Assembly (NCBI GenBank): GCA_006386115.1
Contig: VFIW01000096.1
Location: forward strand, 1-64,000
Length of the DNA stretch: 64,000 bases
Direction of reading: 5' to 3'
Source: Globisporangium splendens
Lineage: Eukaryota; Oomycota; Peronosporomycetes; Pythiales; Pythiaceae
The notes beneath the pieces were generated by a model. It did no database searches, was not told where the DNA came from, and saw only the letters and a program-made list of their open reading frames with translations. Position numbers and translations under genes: made by a program. This document shows positions 33,110-43,300 of this stretch, piece after piece. The stretch's first letter is position 1. Each line of letters starts with the position of its first letter.

Positions 33110-34672
33110 ATGCGTCGTCGACCAGCGACCGCCATGCCGCAGAGCAAGACGCCGCTTCCGCTGTCCTCCGCACTGCATGCGTCTGCGCTGGGAGACAGTG
33201 CGTGGACCAGCTCTGTGCCGCGCACGATGGTGGCGTTCTGCGAGTTCCTCGAGCACCGCGTGCTCACGAAGAACCTGGTGCTGCTGCGGCGCATGGTCTG
33301 CGATTTCTACGCCGGCCACGACCAAACGCTGCAGGAGTTCATTGAGCTCGGCGTGAACCTGATCGCCGTGCTGCCGTTTGAGCAGCCGGAGCTCCGGAGC
33401 CAGAAGATCGCGGCCCAGCTGCTGCTGCAGCAACAGCAGCAGCGTCAGCGACCGCCAGCGGACTCACCGAGAGCGACGCCCTGCATATTCTTGTACCTCA
33501 TGGCGCGCGTCGGCACCAAGCACATATCGTGGCTCAAGAGTATCTACAACGAGTTCTACGAGGGACAGCAGGAGACGCTCGTCGAGTTCGTGCGCATAGG
33601 CACCCAGGCGATCAGCATCCTGCCCGTGAACCTCTTGGTGCGCGAGTACCAGCGCCACTGGCTCGTCACGCCGCTGCCGTATCTGTCGCCAGCGTCCATG
33701 ACTCCAATGCCGCATGGTGGTGCCGTTCATACTGAGAATGGTGAGTTCGGACGTAAAAGCCTGAAAGTAATGGTCCCTGAGGGTCGCGATGAGGCTGTTG
33801 CTCCCCAACGTCGTCCAAAATCCAAGAAGAGAGCTGCTCCGCTCTTACCCCATGGTCCGAGCGACGACGAAGACGACGCTACTCTGCTTGACGCTAAACC
33901 GCTCAACCCACTGCTTGTACAAAAGAATAAGAAGAAAAAGCCATGGACAATGTATCACGAGGCACGAGAGACCAGCACGAAAGCGAAGGACGACGACGAC
34001 AAGGATACAGGCGCGACGCTTGAGCAGATCCGCGCCGTGTTTACACAAGTCGAGGCGACCGAGCCCTGGAAGTACGTCTTCCACGATAAGCTGGCGCTCC
34101 CGATCGACAAATCGCAGCAAGAAGTGCTCGCGAGTACGCTGCGCAGGTTCCTGGTGACCCATGGTCGCGCGATCTGGGAGCGGTCTTTCTGGATGCCGTA
34201 CGATACGGACTCGCACTTGGAGCTCCAATCCGCGCGCATGAAGCGTCAAACCAGTGCCAAGAAGATCTTCATGCGGCGTGTGATGGGTCCGGCATTCCGT
34301 GAGCTCGGCCCCGCGTTCTTCGTGGACCTGGACACGCGGCTGCGTGACCACGAAGGCTGGTGGTACCGCCGTCCGATCATCGACCTTGGTCACGTCGCGA
34401 GCAATCAGGGTGCCGCGGTGTGCATCGATTATATTCAAACGCAACAGCGCGCACGGTTCCCTGTTGTCGGTGGAGGCTACAAACCGCGACAATTTCGCGG
34501 TCATCACGACTGGAGCGACAGCATGTGGTCCTGCGACGGAGCGCTACGCTATGCGCTCGACGAGATCCGTTGCCTGAAAGGCACGAATGGCGACGACGAA
34601 GATGGCGCGAATGAGCAGCAAGAGGGCGATTTGGATGAAGACGATGAAGAAGACGACGATGAGCGAGAATGA
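33110..34672 (+). CDS. Unknown protein with an internal duplication
   Basis: A single exon of 520 residues from ATG 33110; an upstream in-frame Met (33068) and a downstream one (33134) are alternatives. Family not recognised. Two related units of about 55 residues are evident. One includes CDFYAGHDQTLQEFIELG then LIAVLP (nt about 33297-33378). The other includes NEFYEGQQETLVEFVRIG then AISILP (nt about 33549-33623). They share F-Y-x-G-x-x-x-T-L-x-E-F. A Gln-rich linker (QQQQQRQR) lies between them. The C-terminal part (about residues 300-490) is folded-looking, rich in Trp and aromatics (EGWWYRRPIID, HHDWSDSMWSC), and the end is strongly acidic. The gene is head to head with SLC52 and tail to tail with the REJ gene (121 bases). 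Confidence 0.75.
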   Translation: MRRRPATAMPQSKTPLPLSSALHASALGDSAWTSSVPRTMVAFCEFLEHRVLTKNLVLLRRMVCDFYAGHDQTLQEFIELGVNLIAVLPFEQPELRSQKIAAQLLLQQQQQRQRPPADSPRATPCIFLYLMARVGTKHISWLKSIYNEFYEGQQETLVEFVRIGTQAISILPVNLLVREYQRHWLVTPLPYLSPASMTPMPHGGAVHTENGEFGRKSLKVMVPEGRDEAVAPQRRPKSKKRAAPLLPHGPSDDEDDATLLDAKPLNPLLVQKNKKKKPWTMYHEARETSTKAKDDDDKDTGATLEQIRAVFTQVEATEPWKYVFHDKLALPIDKSQQEVLASTLRRFLVTHGRAIWERSFWMPYDTDSHLELQSARMKRQTSAKKIFMRRVMGPAFRELGPAFFVDLDTRLRDHEGWWYRRPIIDLGHVASNQGAAVCIDYIQTQQRARFPVVGGGYKPRQFRGHHDWSDSMWSCDGALRYALDEIRCLKGTNGDDEDGANEQQEGDLDEDDEEDDDERE

Positions 34673-34793
34673 GTGAAGATTTTTGCCAGTGATAGTGTTT
34701 TGAGTGCGGACACTCTTTGTGTAAAGTTTGAAATATGTATAAATGCTGTCATGAATGTTGAAAAAAGCACCGGCACAAGTCCCTACTGTTTGT

Positions 34794-37457
34794 TCATTCC
34801 TTCGCTGCCGAACCAAAGAACTCGCGGTCGAGCTCCTCGATTTGGTCGTCCACACCATGAAGACGCGTCGATGTCTCCGTCGTCGCTGCTGCTGCCAGCA
34901 CTTCATCCTCGCGCGGGGACAGGATCGAGGCTCCGTCGTCGGGCACCTGTGGTGGTGGAGGACCTGGCAGTCGCGCCATCATCTTTTTCCGAATTGGCGA
35001 CATCTTTTGGCCACTGCTACCGCTGCTGCTACTGTCACTCGTCGCTGGCAGTGCAGCCTCAACAGCTCCGCTAGTGGTGCTTGCACTGCGTAGTGGATGC
35101 GCATCATCACCTGGACGAATACTACTGATGTTGCAGACACTGGGACCCTTCATCTCAGCCTCGGAAGGTGTGAATGAAGCTGCTTTCCGCGCCAGAACCT
35201 TGGCGTGCATCATCGCGGGCTTTTGCTTCTCGGGAGATGACGCATCATCGCTTCCAACTAACCCGGGCACACTAAGAGCAGCGCTACCAAGTGGCAGCTC
35301 CAGATCCATTGTTGAACCTACAGTGGCGCTTGTGGCAGAAGCACTAGGACTCCCTGGGGGCTTGGTGTCTGCGCTTCGGATCAATGTGATCGGCGGTCCG
35401 CGAATCGCCGCAACATTGAGCTTTGGCGGCGATGACACCGGCGAAGGCGAGTACGCAGCCACGATGGCGTGGCTCACAGCGACCTTTGCTTGGTGCAGCG
35501 CGCACTCGATCGCTAGATGCGCGCTCATGTCAGCCGCGTGGCGAACACATCCGCAATTCACGCACGTCGCGATTCGTCGCGCACACTCGTGGCGTTCATG
35601 GCGCTCACGCTGGTGTGATGGCATGCTCGCACCACAGTTGAGACGACAGAGCACGGTCTTGTTGCGGCACTCGTGCTGCTGATGCAGCTCAAGTGACTTG
35701 GTGAGCACCATTTTCCCACAGTTGCACATCGTGAGTTGGCATTGGCTCAGTTTGTGGCCATTACGACTGCGCGCTTCGAGGAACATCGCGCAACCTGCTC
35801 GACATTGCACCGTGCGATGCGAGCACACGTCCTGCTGGTGGATCGTCCAGTCTTGCTCGCGTACTGTTTCGACGCAGCGGCATAGGTGCGAGACGCTTGT
35901 TGCCGTTGGCGAATCGACGCGTGCTTGCACCGAACTATTAAGACTCGCACCACTTGTGGATGGCATCACTGCAGACGACCTGGCTGGCGACACTGGTCCA
36001 ACTGGAGGCTTGCGCGCAGCTGCACTCGGTCCAAACAAGGCAGAGACAGGCATGCCTTTCAGCACACTACTGCTCTGCTGCTCGACCGTTTTCATTGGAC
36101 TCCGCGCGATCGATCCGCTGGCACTCGCTATCTCGGGATGTATGAGCTGCAGCGGCGGCCCCTTGGTCACCACAAGCTTGGGCAGTTGCTGCTGCGCTCT
36201 TTCTTCTTGCTTGCGTGTCTGCTTCTCCAATTCCTCCCGCTCGTGACGCTCGTCGGCTTCGAGCTCGGCTTGAATGTCTCGCCTCTGCGCAAACACAGCA
36301 TCGCGGACACCCACGCGCGAGATGTCGGTAAACGAACCCTGTCGGTGGCTACTCTCCAACATGGTTGAGCTGCTCTCATCCTCATTCTGCGCTGCTGCAT
36401 CTGCTGCTGCCGTCGAGCTATCCTCATTGGCTTCTTTTGCGGCGACTTCAAGCGCTTGCACGAAGACTCCCTGATCTGTCGGCACCAAGCGGTTCCCCTT
36501 CGCATGCTTTAAACGCTTCTTTTCCGTTCGCTTGGCGGCATACTGAGCGACACCTGACGTACCGACAGCCGCCATCGCACCGAGCGCCAACGTCTCTGAT
36601 CCAAGCGCATTGAACAGTCCCGAGTCCGCTAAGATACCCGCCGCGATGATTGGCATGAGCCCCATGCGAAAGAAGATCTTGAGCGGATCCGAGACGACGT
36701 ACGTCATCGCCATGTCCGTGACCAGCGAGCTTATCCACAACTGCGACTCGACGTGGCCGATCGTGAAGCCAAACATCATGACAAAGAACGCACTCCAGAT
36801 GCTCCGCCCGAAGCAGATCAAGTACGAGATGTAGGTGACCCACTCGGGGAACAGCGGTCTGGACACACGCGCGGGTTGACGCCGCAAAAACTGGTTGTAC
36901 AGCACGCGGGACGTGCGCTTGATCTTCTGGAGCTCCTTCTTCTCGAGCAAATACGCCTCCTTCTCATGACGCGGAAGCGCGTCGATACGCTTTTGCTCAC
37001 GCGCCTCCAGGTACAGCTGCAATTCCTTCTTCATCTTCGCAACGCCGTGCAATCCGTCCATAAGCTTTTGCAATTCGCGCTTTGCATCTTGCTGTAGCTT
37101 ACGCTGCTCATCGCGCATTTTGCGTTGCGCAGCGGCCATCGCGGCACGTTTTCCCTTCAACTTCTCTTGGTTAGCCTTCAAGAACGCGTTCTTCTCCTGC
37201 TTGATTGTCACGGTGAGGCGACGATCGGGAACAAGTTGAGCCGTAGACGAACCCTGCTGCTTTCTGCTTGAGCGTGAAATGCGTCGCTCCGACGCTCGCT
37301 TTCTCTCTGCAGCTGTTGGCAGATGCACGACAACTCCTGCTTGAGGGCCGCGCACTGGCGCTCGTAGAGTTACTGGCATTGCGTCTTCTGTGCGAGCGAT
37401 TACTTCCGAGAGCCTTCTCTCGAATTGTGCGCCAATCGCATATTGCAACTTCTTGAG
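34794..37457 (-). CDS. REJ gene, segment 4: polycystin-type helices and TRAF-type zinc fingers
   Basis: Downstream of the TAG the frame is open for about 887 codons. A coiled-coil-like Lys/Arg/Gln-rich stretch (about 36900-37200) leads into PLFPEWVTYISYLICFGRSI and WSAFFVMMFGFTIGHVESQL, which parallel the W-x-x-Y-x-x-W...SAFFT-x-x-Y-G region of polycystin-1 proteins. A further helix pair follows (about 36555-36665). The remaining 600 residues are cytosolic: Ser/Pro-rich linkers around a Cys/His block (about 35470-35890) with repeated C-x3-C and H-x3-5-C spacings (CRCVETV, CRAGC, CNCGK, HQQHEC, HERHEC, CVNCGC), typical of TRAF-type fingers. No independent start codon of quality precedes it, which argues for one continuous gene. 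Confidence 0.75.
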   Translation of the reverse strand, partial: LKKLQYAIGAQFERRLSEVIARTEDAMPVTLRAPVRGPQAGVVVHLPTAAERKRASERRISRSSRKQQGSSTAQLVPDRRLTVTIKQEKNAFLKANQEKLKGKRAAMAAAQRKMRDEQRKLQQDAKRELQKLMDGLHGVAKMKKELQLYLEAREQKRIDALPRHEKEAYLLEKKELQKIKRTSRVLYNQFLRRQPARVSRPLFPEWVTYISYLICFGRSIWSAFFVMMFGFTIGHVESQLWISSLVTDMAMTYVVSDPLKIFFRMGLMPIIAAGILADSGLFNALGSETLALGAMAAVGTSGVAQYAAKRTEKKRLKHAKGNRLVPTDQGVFVQALEVAAKEANEDSSTAAADAAAQNEDESSSTMLESSHRQGSFTDISRVGVRDAVFAQRRDIQAELEADERHEREELEKQTRKQEERAQQQLPKLVVTKGPPLQLIHPEIASASGSIARSPMKTVEQQSSSVLKGMPVSALFGPSAAARKPPVGPVSPARSSAVMPSTSGASLNSSVQARVDSPTATSVSHLCRCVETVREQDWTIHQQDVCSHRTVQCRAGCAMFLEARSRNGHKLSQCQLTMCNCGKMVLTKSLELHQQHECRNKTVLCRLNCGASMPSHQRERHERHECARRIATCVNCGCVRHAADMSAHLAIECALHQAKVAVSHAIVAAYSPSPVSSPPKLNVAAIRGPPITLIRSADTKPPGSPSASATSATVGSTMDLELPLGSAALSVPGLVGSDDASSPEKQKPAMMHAKVLARKAASFTPSEAEMKGPSVCNISSIRPGDDAHPLRSASTTSGAVEAALPATSDSSSSGSSGQKMSPIRKKMMARLPGPPPPQVPDDGASILSPREDEVLAAAATTETSTRLHGVDDQIEELDREFFGSAAKE

Positions 37458-40306
37458 CTACGACTCGGTGCGCTCGAGCTCGAGCTTGGCCTTTGCCACG
37501 ATCAGCTGGGCATTCGGTTGCTGCTCCACCCACGATTCGCTGCACTTCGCAAGCCAATCTTGCAACGTGAGCATCACATCTGTCATCGAACCATTCTCCT
37601 CCTCTGGGTCAAATTCCTCGACTAAGTCGTCATCTTCTTCCTCCAACGCATGCTCGACAAACTGCGAGATCTCGGTGATCTTTGCGCCTGACGACGCTGA
37701 GATTTGCAGCGGGTTAAACTTGAGCATGTCGTTCACCTTCTTGAACATCGCCACAAACGCGATCGTGACCGGAACCATGCACAGCGACGAGATCACGCCA
37801 GCTACAAACGTCGAGCCCTTGGACTTTGGTCCTTGCTTGAGCTTGTACAGCAGCGCGTTCGTAAACATCTGGCTCATGATGACCGTGAAGATGATGGTCA
37901 GGCGCTGGACGCGCGAGAAGTGCTCGTTGTATTTGAAAATAATCGACATGAGCTTGTGATTCTCCTTGAGTCCGTTCAGAAACCCTTTCATCGCTGCCTT
38001 CAGCTTGGCTTTCCATCCCACAGCGTGGAGATACTCAGGCTGTTGGAACAGCGAACGCATTTTAATGCGCTGGGTTTGTGTCAGCTTGATGTAGCGCTCA
38101 CGCTGGGCTCGCAACTTGTCTTGGTGGTCCCAGCGACTCACGTAGAAGAACGCAACAAGGTACAGCAAAAAGAAAAGGACGATCACGGTCACCAACGCGA
38201 TGTTGTTCTTGATATCGTTTAACGTCACGACGTGGCGGATCACGTTGTCAAAGTGCTCCATGACCAGCGTGAGCGATTGCTGCACTTCGGTCGTGAAGTC
38301 AGTCAAGTGGGTGCATTCGCAGATCGTATACAGTCCATCATCCGTCGTACCAGCGACCGTGCATCCCTCCGAAGACCAGGCACCTGTCGCTGTATCCCAG
38401 TACCGGCACGCCGGTTCTCGAATCGGACACGTCATTTGCCCGTTGAACGCAGTCCCGTTGCAAGTCACTGCCACCAGTTCGGTCAGCCCAGTGCAATTGA
38501 ACAACTTGGTGTCGATCGTGCCGTCGACACACGTGTAGGTGTACTTTTGCGCCGTTCTGTTCGCGCCAGCCTCGTCGGCTGAAGACGACCAGGCGTGCAC
38601 TACAGCGGCATTCCGCATCTTGATCTGAACTGGAGTCGCCAGACCCTGCACTTCAACGTCTTCGCCGGCTTGACGCACTTTGATGCTCATCACAGGCGAA
38701 TTCACCGTCGTATTGGCAAAACTATACGGATTCTTTGTGAACACAGTCGACTGGACGTCGATCGTAGGATCGCTGCCTTCATCGTCATCACCGCCGCTTG
38801 ACGCACTGTTAGACGCATTGCTCTTAGCAAGCAGGAAATTCGCAAAGCCGACCGGAATTTTCGCAGATGGTGCCACGTAATTAGATGGTGCCACGTAATT
38901 AGCCGCGATTTCAGCGTCAGTCAGCGGTATATTCACCTCAGTGCCCTCCAGTTGCGATGTCCGATCTCGTGTGGCGACGATCTTCAAGTTCTTCGACACA
39001 AGGGTCACAGGCTCTTCTCCCGCAACACTAGACGACAGCAAGGCGACCTCGAGCTTCCCGATCGTGCTCTGAAGCTGAGCCAGACGCTCTTTCTCCTTTG
39101 CGTGTAGATCTGCCGATGTCGAATTAGTTGTATTCTGGGTCCCTGCGCCAACGGTGTCACCACTGCCAGATCCGGCAGCGCTATTTGACCCGCCACTGCT
39201 ATCTTCAGCACCGGTCTCGGTCGACGAGAGCCGACGCGACGTCGGCGTGGTCTTCTTGGCACTTGGCGATTTACTAGTATCCACTTCAAGCAGGTTCGAG
39301 ATCGTGCTCGCAACAGCTGTAGTTGCTGACTTTGTCAGCACTGGCGCTGACATGATGTTGTCTACGAAATTCAATGCGAGGGACTGGGATGCTTCGTCCA
39401 ACACTGACGCACTTTTTGTGAGCGTGGCAATACTAGATGCCTGCTGCTCCATCGCCTCCACATCGTTCAGGTCGACTGATTTCGCCGACGTTGCCATGGC
39501 ACTGATCAAACTGCCAAGTACCTTTTGCTTGGCTTCGTACTGCTCTTGGTTCAATGCGCAATTGTCACCGTAGTATCCGCCAAAGCAAACACACGTCGTG
39601 ACGCAGGCTAGATTCGTCTCGAGACAGTTTGCTGGGTCACGACTGCAGTCGCCATTTAAAGCGCACGGCATGTTTTTGGACGTTGGACAGCTTTTCAAGG
39701 CAACTGCAGGTATCGGAGTCGTCGCGCCAGTGGTTCCAGGCATCCCCGAAGGAGTCGGCGTCGGCGTTACTGGTGCTGGTGTTTCGTCTTCTCCATTAAT
39801 GAGGTCCCCAAGTGCACTGATCACATTCATGGCCTTGGACGGGTCGCCACTGAGCCCTTCTGCGAGCACAGCGTTGGTTTTGTTCGCAAGATACGCTGCC
39901 TGATCTTCTTCCGCCACAACGTGCTCTTCCACGACGATTTCTTGATACGCTCGAGTCACTGCTCCAAGCGCGTCTTGAACGTACACCACAACTGCAATTG
40001 TACTGTTGTCACCGGCTCCTTGTGTGAAAATCGAGCGGAAATAGGGATCCAGCGAAGTCGAGCCCACAGAGATCTCCGCTCCTTTCGAGAAGGCGGAACC
40101 TTTGATATACTTGCACGTGTACTTCAGTGGCGAGTCTTCATCCACCCAGTTGCTCGCTACGCACGCGAACGTGTCTTCGAGAGCATACCCTTTTGCTGGC
40201 GTCACGGTCAACACGCCGCTACTCGGAGGCGAGTTCGCTACAACAGAAATGGATGCCGTTGAGGATTGGCCAGCCGAGTCTTCTACATACAGCTGAAACT
40301 GATACG
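37458..40306 (-). CDS. REJ gene, segment 3: REJ end, EGF-like module, GPS and first membrane helices
   Basis: The frame enters at about 40306 with the end of the REJ module. An EGF-like unit with CVCFGGYYGDNC lies at about 39555-39690. A linker duplicated by an 18-bp tandem repeat sits at 38865-38900. The GPS autoproteolysis motif CECTHLTDF is at about 38300-38330. The first membrane helix follows (about 38140-38220). About 75 loop residues come next, where polycystin-1 proteins carry a PLAT domain; none is visible. Two more helices lie at about 37835-37905 and 37735-37800. The segment stops at TAG 37458-37460, inside a helical linker that continues in frame. Confidence 0.75.
38865..38900. 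repeat. 18-bp perfect tandem duplication inside the REJ gene
   Basis: AGATGGTGCCACGTAATT occurs twice head to tail (38865-38882, 38883-38900). It adds six codons in frame, giving the peptide NYVAPS twice. It looks like a recent in-frame slippage event. Confidence 0.95.
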
Positions 40307-43300
40307 TTATACCGGGGTGAAACTATACTCCTTCAATAACATCGTGCGCCGATTAAGTGCAGGAACCGCGAAGATCGCAGCTTGCTCGGCTGCGGTGACC
40401 CCAATAATCGACCACAACGTTCTTGTCACCGGGAGTTTTGACGAGACAGTGCCTTTCAGCACGACGCGGTCATTGACATTCACTTTCGACACCGAAAGCG
40501 GCTCGATCGACACGGTCGGCGGGGACCCTGGCTTGAAAAAGTAGATCACGGACGCCGAACTTGCTCGCGTGCCTTTCGTCGCAACGGCTGTGAAGCTGTA
40601 AAGTCTATTCGGACTCAGCGTGTTTGCTGAGATCGTTGCCTTTACCTTTGCTGCCAGGGACAACGGCGTGTTCTCCAAAGTGATACAGCTGATATCGAAT
40701 TGCCCCGAGGTATCGTTTTTCTGCATGCACGTCCATACAAACGCGAATGGAACAACATTGCTGGAATCATCTGGATCCACCGACTTGGAGGCGTCAAGCA
40801 CCAAGTCCTGCTCAACGCCATACGACCGATCTCCGCCTCCAATCACCGCGGTCACGGCACTAGGGAGCACAGTCACTTCCACAATTGCTGTGTTGTTGAT
40901 TTTTGCATTATTTGCCATCGAGACCAGGATCTGGAATACGTATTTCACGCCAACAGTGAGCGTTTGAGCAGGAAGCCTGAGAATACGCGGGTTTGGATTC
41001 GCTGACTTGAACTGCGTGGCCAGAAGATCACCCTCCAGTTGCTTCCACGCAAACGTCATGTCGACCGATGTGGACGAAGTCGTCGAGCTATCTGTCGTCG
41101 ATGCAGAGCAAGTTGGATTCTCGGCAGTAGCACTAATGGTCAGCTCCTTTGCTCGCAGTACCTCTTGTTTACCTCCACCTTTGATTGACACCACGGGGAG
41201 TGGCATCGCGGGTTTCTTCACGTTTAGAGCACTTGAGTTCGCCGCTACGCCAAAGAAATTGCGCACTTGAAGAATAAACTGGTATGTCGCGTCAGGGTCC
41301 ATCATGGTAGCTAGGATAGTCAGCGACGCACTGTTCGCAGCATTCGTTTGAGTGATAACTGACCGAACAGAGTCGACGGTCGCGAGATTGCTTGAAGTGT
41401 CTGCCATCATCCACGTAAAAGTCATCGTGCGACCACCAGATCCCGACGAGCTGGAAGCGTCGAGAAAGAGATCATCACACGTTCCCAGTGACGCGCCGCC
41501 GTTCACAAGCGCGACAGGAACCAGAGGGGAATCTGGTCCAGCGATAGTGGCTGTAACGGCTGCTGTTGTGAGCTCGGCTTCGGCAGAGGATCTTAAAAGC
41601 CCACCTCGCAATGACAGGGTAGAGCCAGGGACTGCATTTACCTTCTGTCCAAACACAAACCGAATTGAGGTCTCCGTTCTCCATGTGCACATCGGTGCGA
41701 TACCAAAGTAGTTGGTTGCCGATGTCGCTGCTGGCAAATCAAAGAGGGCGTCGCATGCGAACGTGTTGTTTGGAAGCGCAGCGCGATTCACCGAACGGTC
41801 AAACAACACAGTAAGTCCCACGGCAGTACTCAGGAACTTGACCGACTGAAGCTTCGGTGCTGGGGTCGTATCTTTTGTCTCGGCGATCTTCACTGAGAGA
41901 CCGCTAATGGTTTTGTTGGCATAAATCGGATCTGAACTGGACACGGCGTGAGATATTGTACCGTAATGGTCGCCCTCTTTTACGTTGTTCTCATTCGCAT
42001 ACACTTTAATCACTTGGGAGACGTTCCAGTTCAAGGACGTGAACACCGAAAAGGTTGGGCTCACAACGAGTTGTTCGAGGCTCGCGGTCAACGTAATACG
42101 CACCTCACTCAGAGGCTCTGCGAGCAACACAATGCTGTATTCATCGGAAAATACGCGTGCTTCGGCGACAACCAGAGCTGGCGCCGTCCCTGGAGTCTTT
42201 TGAAACACTGCAAACCCAGACACATCGTCGTTGGTAATCTGCACGGAGACATTGGCGATTGGGTACCCAGCATGCACCGCATCTGTAGTCGTGATCACCG
42301 ACGTCAATGTCACAGCAACATCGGCATCTTGAATAAAATCGTTCACAGCTGAAATCTGGATAACTTGAGTGGTGTTCCAATTACTCGTGGTAAACGTGAT
42401 GGTCGACGGTGACACGGTGGCTTTTGTGGCTAGCGACGTCCCAATCGAAATGCTGACAGGAACCAATGGAGCGCTCAGTAACCACATGCTCACTGTTGAT
42501 CGCGCTGCTTCTTTGAGTGTGAACGTCGTCGCTGATAACCGAACCGCAGCAAAGGTTAGCACCGTCGTCTTCATGTCCGTTTGGGAAGTTTTCGAAATGT
42601 CGATGACCGAGATCACAATCACGTCGAAAACAATCGCGGCGACACTCACGTCCGATGATTTCGCCACAAATTGAGTGAGGTTCGAATCTTTTGGCGCGCG
42701 ATGCACGTCACTGGCCGATACCGAAGGGATATTTTCAAGCTGAAGCACGGTGGACTGATACATTACCTGCAAATTCACGGCAATCCGAGGCTGCAAGAAG
42801 ACCGATATCGATGTCGCATTTGCCTTTGCTGGGTTTGGAAGCGTAACATTCGACAACCCGATTTTTCCCCACCCCCCAAGTCTTTCTCTTGTATTCGTCA
42901 CTGAGATAACTGGCTTCTCAGCGGTGGGGGAAAAGTTCACCACGATACTTTGGGATATCACCGCGCTCTGACGGTTGAGTAATTCAGTCGGCACAGCAGA
43001 CACCATGATAGTTGCCGCTCCGAACCAGTTAGACACAGGCACGAATCGTAGGAGCAATGATGAAGTGGTGAGAGGCAAATTCGATAGCACGAAACCACCG
43101 CTATCCAGCTTTGGAAGGGAAACCCCAGCTGCTGTTTCCACGCGTGCAATTGCACTTCCGAGCGAGTCGACAACGACGAGCTGTAGAGTCTCAGATTCAT
43201 CGATATCCACGAGTGACACGTTCACGATTGCCACATTGCACGGTGTGTTCTCGTTGACTCGATACTCCGTTGCCCCGATTGTGAGCAATGGAGCGTCGGT

